A stretch of DNA of 64,000 bases. Source: JAFGOG01 sp034429215. GTDB lineage: Bacteria > Chloroflexota > Anaerolineae > JAAYZQ01. Position numbers and translations under genes: made by a program. Each line of letters opens with the position of its first letter. Position 1 is the stretch's first letter. The notes under the pieces are model-generated. The model saw nothing but the letters and a program-made list of their open reading frames with translations. It was not told the DNA's origin and searched no databases. Shown piece by piece: positions 15,679 through 25,263 of this stretch. The DNA lies in the NCBI GenBank assembly GCA_034429215.1, contig DAOUGI010000097.1, forward strand, positions 1-64,000, written 5' to 3'.

Positions 15679-16581
15679 ATGAAATGCTCAGAATGCGGTG
15701 CTGACAACGCACCAAGCACCAGGTTTTGCACAGCGTGTGGAGCGCCAATGGTGGTCGCGCCGACTGCCGGTGACACTGGGATTCCGGCCCTGGACACTAC
15801 AGTTGAGCACGCCCAGAAAGAGTTTGCCGGCGGCGGCGGCCGGATCAGCTATCGCATCGACGGCACGACGCTGCAGGTAGTCACCATCGAGCTGCAGCCG
15901 GGAGAGGTGATCTATTCCGAATCGGGCGGCATGTCGTGGATGACCGGCAACATCGAGATGAACACCAACACCGGCGGTGGCCTGGGCAGGATGCTCAAAC
16001 GGGCCGTGTCAGGCGAGTCGCTGTTCATCACCGACTTTTTTGTCAATTCCGGGCGCGGGACCGTGGCCTTTGCCTCGGAATTCCCGGGCAAGATCATCCC
16101 CTTCGACCTGAGGGCGGGTGAGACCTTGATCGTCCAAAAGGACTCCTTCATGTGCGCCGAAAAGACGGTCGAGATGGACATGCACTTCCGCAAGCGGCTG
16201 GGCACCGGGCTGTTCGGCGGCGAGGGCTTTATCATGCAAAAGATCACCGGACCGGGCCTCGTCTTTATCGAAGTGGACGGCGAGGTGGTCGAGTACCAGC
16301 TCGAAGCCGGCCAGCAGCTCAAGGTAGACACCGGCCACCTGGCCGCCATGGAAGCATCGGTCGATTTCGACGTCACAATGGTCAAAGGCTTCAAGAACAT
16401 CCTGCTCGGCGGCGAGGGACTGTTCCTGGCCAGCGTGCGCGGGCCGGGCAAGGTGTGGCTGCAGACGATGCCGATGTCCAAGCTGGCGCGCAAGGTAGCT
16501 CAGTTCATGCCCCAGGTCGGCGGCAAGGGCTCGAGCGGCGGGCTTAACGTCAACCTCGGCGACCTGTTGGGCGGAGGGTAG
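15679..16581 (+). CDS. Zinc-ribbon plus AIM24/TIGR00266-family protein
   Basis: 300 aa, no signal peptide. Residues 3-20 form a zinc ribbon (CSECGADN...FCTACG). From about 55 the protein matches the AIM24 family layout: beta-rich repeats with GE-IYSESGGMSWMTGNIEM, a central LFITDFFVNSG, and Gly-rich turns such as GTGLFGGEGFIMQKITGPG and ILLGGEGLFLASVRGPG. Family members are trimeric beta-prism-like proteins of unsettled function; a yeast relative affects mitochondrial inner membranes. The C-terminus is Gly/Ser-rich. The ATG at 15679 follows a GGGAGGGAGGGAG site. The next gene begins at the base after its stop codon. Confidence 0.88.
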   Translation: MKCSECGADNAPSTRFCTACGAPMVVAPTAGDTGIPALDTTVEHAQKEFAGGGGRISYRIDGTTLQVVTIELQPGEVIYSESGGMSWMTGNIEMNTNTGGGLGRMLKRAVSGESLFITDFFVNSGRGTVAFASEFPGKIIPFDLRAGETLIVQKDSFMCAEKTVEMDMHFRKRLGTGLFGGEGFIMQKITGPGLVFIEVDGEVVEYQLEAGQQLKVDTGHLAAMEASVDFDVTMVKGFKNILLGGEGLFLASVRGPGKVWLQTMPMSKLARKVAQFMPQVGGKGSSGGLNVNLGDLLGGG

Positions 16582-16797
16582 TTGAAAGAGATCTTTATCC
16601 TGCTCGTCGCAGGTTTTGGCCTGGTCGTGGCCTTGCCCATCGGCGCGAGGGCACTGCTGAGGCTGGGGGTTCGTATCAGGTATGCGCTCAAGCCCGAGCG
16701 CCCAGAGGACAAGCTGGGCGATTACGGGCTCGATCGAAGCCACGAGGTCGAGAAAGGGACAATACAAGCTCAGGGAGAACAAAGTGGATCAGACTGA
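16582..16797 (+). CDS. Small single-pass membrane protein
   Basis: 71 aa from a TTG start immediately after the AIM24 stop codon; the GGCGGAGGG at the end of that gene can act as its ribosome site. Residues 4-25 form one membrane helix, followed by a basic stretch (RALLRLGVRIRYALK) and a polar tail. Its end overlaps the start of the M42 peptidase gene by 14 bp. The tight packing supports translation, but I do not recognise a family. Its place suggests a role with the AIM24 protein at the membrane (inference). Confidence 0.6.
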   Translation: MKEIFILLVAGFGLVVALPIGARALLRLGVRIRYALKPERPEDKLGDYGLDRSHEVEKGTIQAQGEQSGSD

Positions 16798-17854
16798 AAA
16801 ATTCTTACAGGAGATCACCGAAGCCGACGGCGTGCCAGGCTACGAAAGCGATGTGCGGGTTGTCATGCGCCGCTATTTGGAGGGCGTCGCTACCATCGAG
16901 CAGGACAAAATGGGCAGCATCATCGGTAAGCACGTCGGCCAGGCCGACGGCCCACGGGTGATGCTGGCCGGGCACATGGACGAAATCGGATTCATGGTCA
17001 AGCTCATCACCAAAGAAGGCTTTATCCGCTTCGTGCCGTTGGGCGGCTGGTGGAACCAGGTCATGCTCGGCCATCGGGTAACGGTCAAGACGGCCAAGGG
17101 GGATGTCATCGGCGTGCTGGGCGCCAAGCCGCCGCACCTGCTGGGAGAGGAAGAACGGAAAAAGATCGTCGACAAGAACGACATGTACATCGACATCGGC
17201 GCACGGTCGGAGGAAGAGGTGCGCGACCTGGGCGTGCGGCCCGGCGATCCGATCATCCCGGTCAGCAAGTTCACCGTGATGGGCAACCCCCGCTTCTATC
17301 TGTGCAAAGCGTTCGACAACCGGGTGGGCTGTGCCCTGGCCGTGCAGGCCGCCAGCCAGGTGGCTGCAGACGGGCACCCCAACATCGTATATGCCGTGGG
17401 CACCGTCCAGGAGGAGGTCGGACTGCGCGGGGCCAAGACCTCGGCATTTGCCGTCAACCCTGACGTGGGCATCATCCTGGAAGTGGACATCGCCGGCGAC
17501 GTGCCGGGCATCAAGCCAGAAGAGTCGGCGGTCAAGATGGGCGGCGGCCCTACCCTGCTGGTCTACGACGCGCGGATGATCCCCAACCTCAAGCTGCGCG
17601 ACCTGGTGATCGCCACCGCCGAAGAGCTTGGCATCCCGATCCAGTTCTCGGCCATGCCGGGCGGGGCGACCGACGGGGCGATGGTTCAGGCCCACGCCGA
17701 AGGCGTGCCGACGGTGGTCATCGGGGTGCCGACCCGCCACATCCACAGCCACAACGCCATCCTGTGCCGCGACGACTACGATCAGGCGCTGCAATTGGTG
17801 GTGGCGTTGGTGAAAAAGCTCGATGCAGCTACTGTTGCCGGACTGACGGCTTGA
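16784..17854 (+). CDS. M42-family metallo-aminopeptidase
   Basis: 356 aa from a GTG with AGGGAG upstream; earlier in-frame codons lie inside the previous gene. It matches the co-catalytic dizinc M42 family (glutamyl aminopeptidase, tetrahedral TET peptidase or CelM type): LAGHMDEIGFMV (first zinc His and Asp), KAFDNRVGC (bridging Asp), TVQEEVGLRGA (catalytic Glu and zinc Glu), EVDIAGDVPG (zinc Asp) and a late VPTRHIHSHN (second zinc His). An inserted PDZ-like middle domain at about 70-165 is also typical. These enzymes trim peptides in the cytosol after the proteasome or Lon. It overlaps the upstream gene, so it belongs to that operon. Confidence 0.93.
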   Translation: MDQTEKFLQEITEADGVPGYESDVRVVMRRYLEGVATIEQDKMGSIIGKHVGQADGPRVMLAGHMDEIGFMVKLITKEGFIRFVPLGGWWNQVMLGHRVTVKTAKGDVIGVLGAKPPHLLGEEERKKIVDKNDMYIDIGARSEEEVRDLGVRPGDPIIPVSKFTVMGNPRFYLCKAFDNRVGCALAVQAASQVAADGHPNIVYAVGTVQEEVGLRGAKTSAFAVNPDVGIILEVDIAGDVPGIKPEESAVKMGGGPTLLVYDARMIPNLKLRDLVIATAEELGIPIQFSAMPGGATDGAMVQAHAEGVPTVVIGVPTRHIHSHNAILCRDDYDQALQLVVALVKKLDAATVAGLTA

Positions 17855-17886
17855 GGGCAAGAACCCATTTTCTCGGATTTTCCGAT

Positions 17887-17915
17887 TTGCCAATCAGCCC
17901 GGCCTCTGTTATAAT
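17887..17915 (+). promoter_or_regulatory. Promoter of the ATP synthase operon
   Basis: TTGCCA, 17 bp, TATAAT with a TGT extension. It is the only strong promoter found for the nine atp genes and mreB. Confidence 0.8.
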
Positions 17916-17928
17916 CTGTGCGCCCAAC

Positions 17929-17953
17929 CCCCTCGCCTCGGCGAGGCGAGGGG
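17929..17953 (+). other. Hairpin at the 5' end of the atp transcript
   Basis: CCCCTCGCCTCG and CGAGGCGAGGGG are perfect 12-base arms around one base. The hairpin would sit within about 10 nt of the transcription start and 40 nt before the first ribosome site, where it could shield the mRNA end or attenuate. Confidence 0.7.
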
Positions 17954-17992
17954 AAGAGCCATTCCCGACAGAGAGGAAGGGAACAGCAGGAG

Positions 17993-18289
17993 ATGAAAAA
18001 GTGGGAAGCGCTGAGCCAAGGCCTGCAGCTCAGTTGGGTCCTGCTCTTTTCACTCATCATCCCCCTGTTGGCCGGTATCTGGCTCGACAAAAAGCTGAAT
18101 ACCGCCCCTCTCTTTATCCTGATCGGAATGGTCCTGGGCATCCTTGCCGCTACCGTGGGAGTAGCGCGCATGGTGATACGAACCTTTGGCCAGGCGAGCC
18201 ATCCAAGCTCTGAGCGGGCATCCACACAAGACAGCGAGGAGGAGGCGGCGAAAGAAGCGCCGCCATCGGAGATGGAGGATACTGACTAG
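17993..18289 (+). CDS. AtpZ/AtpI-family protein (first gene of the atp operon)
   Basis: 98 aa. Two membrane helices (about 14-36 and 43-64) flank the family motif GIWLDKKLNTAPLFILIG, and the tail is acidic and polar (EEEAAKEAPPSEMEDTD). Members sit at the head of bacterial atp operons and help c-ring assembly or Mg2+ handling; they are not part of the finished enzyme. ATG at 17993 is the start of the conserved part; the longer frame reads through the leader hairpin. The TAG stop overlaps the GTG of atpB by one base. Confidence 0.85.
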   Translation: MKKWEALSQGLQLSWVLLFSLIIPLLAGIWLDKKLNTAPLFILIGMVLGILAATVGVARMVIRTFGQASHPSSERASTQDSEEEAAKEAPPSEMEDTD

Positions 18290-19326
18290 TGTCGAAACGA
18301 CAAAAGGTGCTTGTATGGGTCGTCGGGATCATTGCCCTTCTGGTCGTGTTGTCGTTGCTGCGCATCCCCAAAGTGGTGCTCCCCGGCATCGTCATCCGCG
18401 CCGAGACGGTCCTGCATCTGTTTGGCTTTCCCATCACCAACACCCTGTTGGCCACCTGGCTTACCATGCTGTTCCTCATCATCGGCTCGTGGGCCATCAC
18501 CCGCAAAATGAAGACGATCCCAGGGCGGTGGCAGGGCCTGTTAGAGATGCTGATCGAGGGCTTTTACAACCTGGTCAAGGGGGTAGCCGGGCCCAGGTGG
18601 GTGCGGCAGTTCTTCCCAATCGTCATGACCATCTTCCTCTTTCTCGTCACCTCTAACCTATTGGGGCTCACCCCCCTGTACGGCGGCTGGGGTATCCTCG
18701 AGCCGGCCGAAGGGGCCCACACCCAAGGTGCCCAGCCGGTCAAGTGGCTGAATGAATCACACACGGCCGGGCTGTGGGTCAAGGCTGGCACCCAGGAAGC
18801 CGCTGCTGTTGAGGGGTCACACACCGAGGGCGAGGAGATGTACATGCTGGCCCCCATGTTCCGTTCGGCAGCCACCGACCTGAACACGACCATCGCCCTG
18901 GCCCTCGTTTCGGTGGTCATGGCCCAGTTCTTTGGCGTCAAATCGCTGGGCCCCGGCTACTTTAACAAGTTCGTAGCCGTCGGCAGCGTCAAGCGTGCCC
19001 TGACCAGAAAGGGAGTGGGCTGTGTCGGGCGCATCGGCGCCCTGGGCCTGAGCTTTATCGACGTATTCGTCGGCGTGCTGGAGACGATCAGCGAGTTCTC
19101 CAAGATCATCTCCTTCTCCTTTCGTCTCTTTGGCAACATCTTTGCCGGCGAGGTATTGTTGGGGGTCATGGCCTTCCTGATCCCCTACCTGATGTCGCTG
19201 CCGTTCTTCGGGCTAGAGATCTTTGTCGGCGTCGTCCAGGCCTTGGTCTTTATGATGTTGACCGTCGCCTTCTTTGTCATCGCCGTAAGCGGTCACGGCT
19301 CAGAAGAACATGCAGAAGAGCATTAG
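18289..19326 (+). CDS. atpB: F1Fo ATP synthase subunit a
   Basis: 345 aa, GTG start overlapping the upstream stop. It forms the proton half-channels next to the c ring. The essential arginine is R279 in SFSFRLFGNIFAGEV. Helices are clear at 7-25, 48-70, 108-128, 195-216, 255-300 and 308-335. It is longer than the common 230-280 aa. A polar loop at about 135-190, outside the membrane, holds three similar heptads: EGAHTQG (141), NESHTAG (155) and EGSHTEG (175). The C-terminus is His-rich (SGHGSEEHAEEH). The loop is in frame and keeps codon use like the rest of the gene. Confidence 0.95.
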   Translation: MSKRQKVLVWVVGIIALLVVLSLLRIPKVVLPGIVIRAETVLHLFGFPITNTLLATWLTMLFLIIGSWAITRKMKTIPGRWQGLLEMLIEGFYNLVKGVAGPRWVRQFFPIVMTIFLFLVTSNLLGLTPLYGGWGILEPAEGAHTQGAQPVKWLNESHTAGLWVKAGTQEAAAVEGSHTEGEEMYMLAPMFRSAATDLNTTIALALVSVVMAQFFGVKSLGPGYFNKFVAVGSVKRALTRKGVGCVGRIGALGLSFIDVFVGVLETISEFSKIISFSFRLFGNIFAGEVLLGVMAFLIPYLMSLPFFGLEIFVGVVQALVFMMLTVAFFVIAVSGHGSEEHAEEH

Positions 19327-19403
19327 CGATTTCGATCCAGGATTGCAGCCTGGCTAGTCCGAAATACGAGAATTCAGAATCGTTTCGAGGAGGATAGACA
19401 CAG

Positions 19404-19631
19404 ATGGAAGCTGAAACCATGCGACTGTTGGCATCGGCCATTGCCATCGGGCTGGGCGCCCTGGGACCGGGTCTGGGACTGGGCATGATCGGCTCCAAGG
19501 CAATGGAAGCGTTGGGCCGCAACCCGGAAGCCAGAGATGCGATCTTTGTGCCCCTGATCCTGGGCCTGGCATTCACCGAGGCCATCGGCATCTACGCCCT
19601 GGTGGTGGCGCTGATCATCAAGTTCGTCTAA
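19404..19631 (+). CDS. atpE: F1Fo ATP synthase subunit c
   Basis: 75 aa hairpin of two helices with a GRNPE loop (38-42). The ion-binding carboxylate is the Glu in LAFTEAIGIY. Sodium-type rings need a Gln in the first helix and Ser/Thr after the Glu; here these positions are Leu (GPGLGLG) and Ala (EA), so proton coupling is inferred. AGGAGGA precedes the ATG. The 77-bp gap after atpB has no hairpin that I can see. Confidence 0.97.
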   Translation: MEAETMRLLASAIAIGLGALGPGLGLGMIGSKAMEALGRNPEARDAIFVPLILGLAFTEAIGIYALVVALIIKFV

Positions 19632-19643
19632 GGAGGCTGACGG

Positions 19644-20138
19644 TTGGAAGCACTAGGGATTAATCTAGGCTATCTGATCTCTCAGATCGTAAACTTTACG
19701 CTGCTGGCCGTACTCCTCTATTTTGTGGCGTACAAGCCGGTCTTGCGCATGCTCGACCAGCGCTCGGCGCGCATCCAGAAAGGCCTCGAAGACGCCGAAG
19801 CGGCCTCCAAGCGTGCGGCGGAGATCGAGCAAGAGTTCCAGAAGCAGATGGCCGTCGCCCGCAAGGAAGGCCAAGAGATCGTCGCCCAGGCGACCCAGGT
19901 CAGCGAAAAGACCCGCCAGGAGATCCTGGCCAGGGCCCACGAAGACGCACGCAGCATGATCGACAAGGCCAAGGAAGAGATCGACCGCGAGCGTGACCAG
20001 GCGATGAGCGATCTGCGGCGTGACGTCGGCGAGCTGTCGGTTTCTATTGCCGAAAAGATCATCGGCCGGACGTTGGACGAGTCAGGCCAGCGGCGGCTGA
20101 TCACCGAATTCCTGGAACAGACCGAGGAGCTAAAGTGA
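19644..20138 (+). CDS. atpF: F1Fo ATP synthase subunit b
   Basis: 164 aa from a TTG with AAGGAGG 7 nt upstream. One N-terminal membrane helix (8-28, NLGYLISQIVNFTLLAVLLYF) is followed by a charged helix running almost to the end, rich in Ala, Glu, Lys and Arg with heptad spacing. It forms the peripheral stalk as a dimer that ties subunit a to the delta/alpha head. There is only one b gene here, so the stalk is likely a homodimer. Its stop overlaps the atpH start (GTGA). Confidence 0.95.
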   Translation: MEALGINLGYLISQIVNFTLLAVLLYFVAYKPVLRMLDQRSARIQKGLEDAEAASKRAAEIEQEFQKQMAVARKEGQEIVAQATQVSEKTRQEILARAHEDARSMIDKAKEEIDRERDQAMSDLRRDVGELSVSIAEKIIGRTLDESGQRRLITEFLEQTEELK

Positions 20139-20656
20139 GCCGGCAAGCCCAACCTCAACACTACGCCCAGGCCATTTACGATCTGGCACTCGAAGCGTGG
20201 ACACGGCAGTTGACCGCCGTCCAGATGGCAATGCGCGACAACGCAGGCCTGCGGACCGCGCTGGCCGACGTCGAGGCGGCAGCCAGCCACAGGCTCCAGC
20301 AGCTCGAAAAGGCGGTCCCCGGTGGTCTGGACGCAGAGGTGCGCAAATTCCTGGGCACCCTGATCGAAGCCGGTCAGATCGATCAGCTCGACGCCATCCT
20401 TAGCGAGCTCGGCCGGCTTGCGCGTGTTGGGACGGCCCTCAAGACGGCCCGCGTGACCAGCGCCGTGCCTCTGACCAGCGCCGAGCAGGCAGCGTTCCGA
20501 CAAAAGGTGACCAAACGCTTTGGCCCTGACCTGGATTTCCAGTTCGAGGTAGACCCGGCGTTGATGGGCGGCATCGTCCTGCGCGTGGGCGACCAGGTCA
20601 TCGACGGCAGCGTCGCCGCGAAATTGGCCGCTTTGCGCGCTCAACTGGTGGCGTAA
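20135..20656 (+). CDS. atpH: F1Fo ATP synthase subunit delta
   Basis: 173 aa from a GTG that overlaps the atpF stop. The N-terminal helical bundle (YAQAIYDLALE...) binds the top of F1, and the C-terminal domain (VTSAVPLTSAEQ...DPALMGGIVLRVGDQVIDGSV) binds subunit b. The last motif is the delta/OSCP signature. There is no sign of the b-delta fusion found in some actinobacteria. Confidence 0.94.
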   Translation: MSRQAQPQHYAQAIYDLALEAWTRQLTAVQMAMRDNAGLRTALADVEAAASHRLQQLEKAVPGGLDAEVRKFLGTLIEAGQIDQLDAILSELGRLARVGTALKTARVTSAVPLTSAEQAAFRQKVTKRFGPDLDFQFEVDPALMGGIVLRVGDQVIDGSVAAKLAALRAQLVA

Positions 20657-20667
20657 AAGCTTGTAAC

Positions 20668-20765
20668 CTCTCTCCCCTCCCAAGATCGCCGTTCATGCCC
20701 TCTTCCCCGGGGGAGACCGCTGTTTGGTGCAGAGCGAGCGATGCAGGGTGGGGTGAGGGGGGAGT
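20668..20765. repeat. C-rich/G-rich inverted region inside the atp operon (family 2)
   Basis: This gap between atpH and atpA holds CTCTCCCCTCCC, a CTTCCCCGGGGGAG hairpin (20702-20715) and a distal GGGTGGGGTGAGGGGGGAG that pairs loosely with the first part. It may set relative expression or mRNA stability at the Fo/F1 boundary; a promoter is not visible. Confidence 0.5.
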
Positions 20766-20805
20766 CTGCACTACGACCAGTCATACGCACTCTGAGGAGG
20801 CAGAA

Positions 20806-22344
<1,539 letters not shown>

Positions 22345-22411
22345 TGGCGACTTTCGCTCCGGCATAAACGGAAACAACAGACATTTTCCGAGTTGTAAGG
22401 GAGAGTAACGG

Positions 22412-23323
22412 TTGGCGAGCATTCGAGAGATCCGGCGGCGGATCCGCAGCGTCAAGAACATCGCCCAGGTAACCCGGGCGATGCAGATGGTCGCTGCCTC
22501 CAGGATGCGCCGTGCCCAGGAGCAGGTATTGGCCACCCGGCCTTATGCGGCCAAGGCAGGTGAGATTCTGACCCACCTGGCCGCCCAACGCGCCGTAGAC
22601 GAGTCACTCCACCCCTTGCTGCAGCACCGCGACGAGATCCGGACGGTCGGCCTGGTGCTGATCACCAGCGACAAGGGGCTGTGTGGCAGCTACAATCACA
22701 ACCTGATCCAGCAAGCTCACCGCTTTATCTCCGCATCGCCCTATCCGGTGGAGCTGATCACCGTTGGCAAGCGCGGCCGTGATGCTATGTGGCAGCTCGG
22801 GCAAAAGATAGTGGCCGAATACAACAACCTGCCGCCCCAGCCGGGCGTGCTCGACGTGGCGCCAATTGCCCGCACCGCGATACAGGGCTTTATCTCCGGC
22901 CAGTTTGACGTCGTCTACCTCGCGCACACCGTCTTTATCAACACCCTGATCCAGCAACCTGAAACCTGGCAGTTTCTGCCGCTCCAGCAAGTACAACTGG
23001 GAAACATGCCGCTCGACAAGCACCGGCAGGCCGAGTCAAGCCTGGCCGTTGGCGAGTATATTTATGAGCCCGACCCGGCAACAATTTTGGACTCGGTACT
23101 GCCGCGCTTCACCGAGCTGCAGATCTACCAGGCCGTGCTGGAATCGTTGGCCAGCGAGCACAGCGCCCGCATGGTAGCAATGCGCAACGCAACCGAAAAC
23201 GCGAACGACCTGCTGGCCGATCTGACCCTGACCTACAACCGCGCCCGCCAGGAGGCGATCACCAAAGAAATGCTGGACATCGCCGGTGGGGCCGAAGCGT
23301 TGGCCCAGGCGCGAGCAAGCTAG
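22412..23323 (+). CDS. atpG: F1Fo ATP synthase subunit gamma
   Basis: 303 aa from a TTG (AAGGGAGAG upstream). It is the central rotor shaft: the N-terminal helix SIREIRRRIRSVKNIAQVTRAM and the C-terminal helix RMVAMRNATENANDLLADLTLTYNRARQ make the coiled coil that turns inside the alpha-beta ring. The Rossmann-like middle domain contains LITSDKGLCGSYN. The length is slightly above average because of an extended loop at about 190-220. Confidence 0.97.
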   Translation: MASIREIRRRIRSVKNIAQVTRAMQMVAASRMRRAQEQVLATRPYAAKAGEILTHLAAQRAVDESLHPLLQHRDEIRTVGLVLITSDKGLCGSYNHNLIQQAHRFISASPYPVELITVGKRGRDAMWQLGQKIVAEYNNLPPQPGVLDVAPIARTAIQGFISGQFDVVYLAHTVFINTLIQQPETWQFLPLQQVQLGNMPLDKHRQAESSLAVGEYIYEPDPATILDSVLPRFTELQIYQAVLESLASEHSARMVAMRNATENANDLLADLTLTYNRARQEAITKEMLDIAGGAEALAQARAS

Positions 23324-23344
23324 AGGGGGACCCATCCCCGTCGT

Positions 23345-23372
23345 CTCCCTCTCCCCTTGGGGAAAGGGAGGG
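23345..23372. repeat. Inverted repeat in the atpG-atpD gap (family 2)
   Basis: CTCCCTCTCCCC and GGGGAAAGGGAGG form an imperfect hairpin with a short TT loop between gamma and beta genes. Confidence 0.6.
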
Positions 23373-23403
23373 TGAGGGGAAGGACTGATTCAAGGGAGGA
23401 TTT

Positions 23404-24801
23404 ATGGCAAAAGGAACCACAGGCCGGGTCGTGCAGATCATGGGACCCGTCATCGATATCGAGTTTCCGGGCGGTGAGCTGCCCGAAATCTATGATGCGG
23501 TGGAGATCCCGCAAGATGGCGGCAAGTTGGTGGCCGAAGTGCAGCAGCACCTGGGCGACGAATGGGTTCGTTGCGTGGCCATGAACACGACCGACGGCCT
23601 GCGGCGAGGGCTCGAAGCCATCGCCACCGGGGAGCCAATCCGCGTGCCGGTCGGCCCGACGACCCTAGGCCGCATCTTTAACGTTCTGGGCGAGCCGATC
23701 GACAACCGCGGACCCGTAGAAGCCGAAACCTTCTACCCTATCCACCGCCCCTCTCCTTCCTTCGAGGAACAGGTCACCAAGCCCGAGTTCTTGGAAACGG
23801 GCGTGAAGGTGATCGACTTGATCGCGCCCTTTACCCGGGGCGGCAAGACCGGCGTATTTGGCGGCGCGGGTGTAGGCAAGACGATCATCATCCAAGAGCT
23901 GATCTACACCTTTGCCAAAGAGCACGCCGGGGTATCGGTCTTTGGCGGGGTGGGCGAGCGGTCGCGCGAAGGGAACGACCTGTGGCGCGAGATGCAGGAA
24001 TCGGGCGTCATCGACAAAGTGGCCATGGTCTTTGGCCAGATGAACGAGCCGCCGGGCGTGCGCTTCCGGGTCGGGCTGACGGGCCTCACCATGGCCGAGT
24101 ATTTTCGCGACGAAGGGCGCGATGTGCTGCTGTTCATCGACAACATCTACCGCTTTGTCATGGCCGGCATGGAGGTCTCGGCGTTGCTGGGGCGGATGCC
24201 AAGCGCCGTAGGCTACCAGCCGACCCTGGGCACCGACATGGGTGAACTCCAGGAGCGGATCGTGAGCACCCAAAAAGGCTCGATCACGTCGATGCAGGCG
24301 GTCTACGTCCCCGCCGACGACTATACCGACCCGGCCCCGGTGACGACCTTTGCCCACCTGGATGCGACCATCGCCCTAGAGCGCTCGATCGCGGAGCAGG
24401 GAATCTATCCGGCTGTGGATCCGCTGGGCTCGACGTCGCGCATCCTCGATCCGCACATCGTAGGCGAAGAGCACTATCGGGTGGCCCGCGAGGTGCAGCG
24501 CGTGCTCCAGCGCTACAAGGACCTGCAAGACATCATCGCCATCCTGGGCATCGACGAGCTGTCAGAGGATGACAAGCAGGTGGTGGCCCGCGCCCGCAAG
24601 ATTCAACGCTTCCTAAGCCAGCCAATGTTCGTCGCCGAAAAGTTCACCGGCCGGTCGGGACGCTACGTGCCGATCAAGGAAACAGTGCGAGGCTTTGGCG
24701 AGATCCTCGCCGGCAAGCACGACGACCTGCCCGAGCAGGCCTTCTACATGGCCGGCGGGATCGACGAAGCGGTCGAGGCCGCCGAAAAGCTGAGGGAGTA
24801 A
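23404..24801 (+). CDS. atpD: F1Fo ATP synthase subunit beta
   Basis: 465 aa catalytic subunit. Walker A GGAGVGKTIIIQEL, catalytic Glu in GGVGERSREGNDL, Walker B VLLFIDNIYRF and the signature ALLGRMPSAVGYQPTL are all present. The usual ALERSIAEQGIYPAVDPL segment is intact. The ATG at 23404 has GGGAGGA upstream. The stop codon overlaps the atpC start (TAATG). Confidence 0.98.
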   Translation: MAKGTTGRVVQIMGPVIDIEFPGGELPEIYDAVEIPQDGGKLVAEVQQHLGDEWVRCVAMNTTDGLRRGLEAIATGEPIRVPVGPTTLGRIFNVLGEPIDNRGPVEAETFYPIHRPSPSFEEQVTKPEFLETGVKVIDLIAPFTRGGKTGVFGGAGVGKTIIIQELIYTFAKEHAGVSVFGGVGERSREGNDLWREMQESGVIDKVAMVFGQMNEPPGVRFRVGLTGLTMAEYFRDEGRDVLLFIDNIYRFVMAGMEVSALLGRMPSAVGYQPTLGTDMGELQERIVSTQKGSITSMQAVYVPADDYTDPAPVTTFAHLDATIALERSIAEQGIYPAVDPLGSTSRILDPHIVGEEHYRVAREVQRVLQRYKDLQDIIAILGIDELSEDDKQVVARARKIQRFLSQPMFVAEKFTGRSGRYVPIKETVRGFGEILAGKHDDLPEQAFYMAGGIDEAVEAAEKLRE

Positions 24802-25250
24802 TGGCCGGCATACACTGCGAGATTATCACCGCCGAGCGCGTCGTCTTCAAGAACGACGTGGACATGGTCGTGGCCCCTGGCATTGACGGCCAGCTGGGCA
24901 TCCTGCCCCACCACGCGCCCTTGATGACCGCCCTGACGATCGGAGAGCTGGTCCTGCACAAAGCGGGCGAGGAAGACACGATCGTGGCCATCGGCGGGGG
25001 GTTCATGGAAGTTGGCCCCGAGCACGTCACCATCCTGGCCGATTCGGCAGAGCGGGCGGAAGAGATCGACGAAGCGCGGGCCGAAGCGGCGAGGCGGCGG
25101 GCTGAAGCAACCATGTCCCTTGCGCGCGGAGAAGAGGAAGATAAGACCAGGGCTCAGGCAGCCCTGCGCCGTTCCATGCTCCGGCTCAAAGTAGCGAAAC
25201 GGCGACCCAAGTCGGGATCGCCGGGCGGCAGGCCTAAAACTAACCGATAG
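24801..25250 (+). CDS. atpC: F1Fo ATP synthase subunit epsilon
   Basis: 149 aa. The N-terminal ten-strand beta sandwich (1-85, with GQLGILPHHAPL and GGGFMEV) contacts the c ring. The C-terminal helical pair (about 90-135) is the regulatory arm that can block rotation. A basic tail (KVAKRRPKSGSPGGRPKTNR) is longer than usual. It is the last atp gene; mreB starts 13 bp later, so read-through is likely. Confidence 0.95.
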   Translation: MAGIHCEIITAERVVFKNDVDMVVAPGIDGQLGILPHHAPLMTALTIGELVLHKAGEEDTIVAIGGGFMEVGPEHVTILADSAERAEEIDEARAEAARRRAEATMSLARGEEEDKTRAQAALRRSMLRLKVAKRRPKSGSPGGRPKTNR

Positions 25251-25263
25251 GAATAAACAGTCT

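Noticed and set aside
16009..16782. 257-codon minus-strand frame opposite the AIM24 gene
   Set aside because: Antisense of a recognised gene with its own promoter and ribosome site.
19404..19631. Sodium-coupled c ring
   Set aside because: The Gln in helix 1 and the Ser/Thr after the ion-binding Glu are missing.
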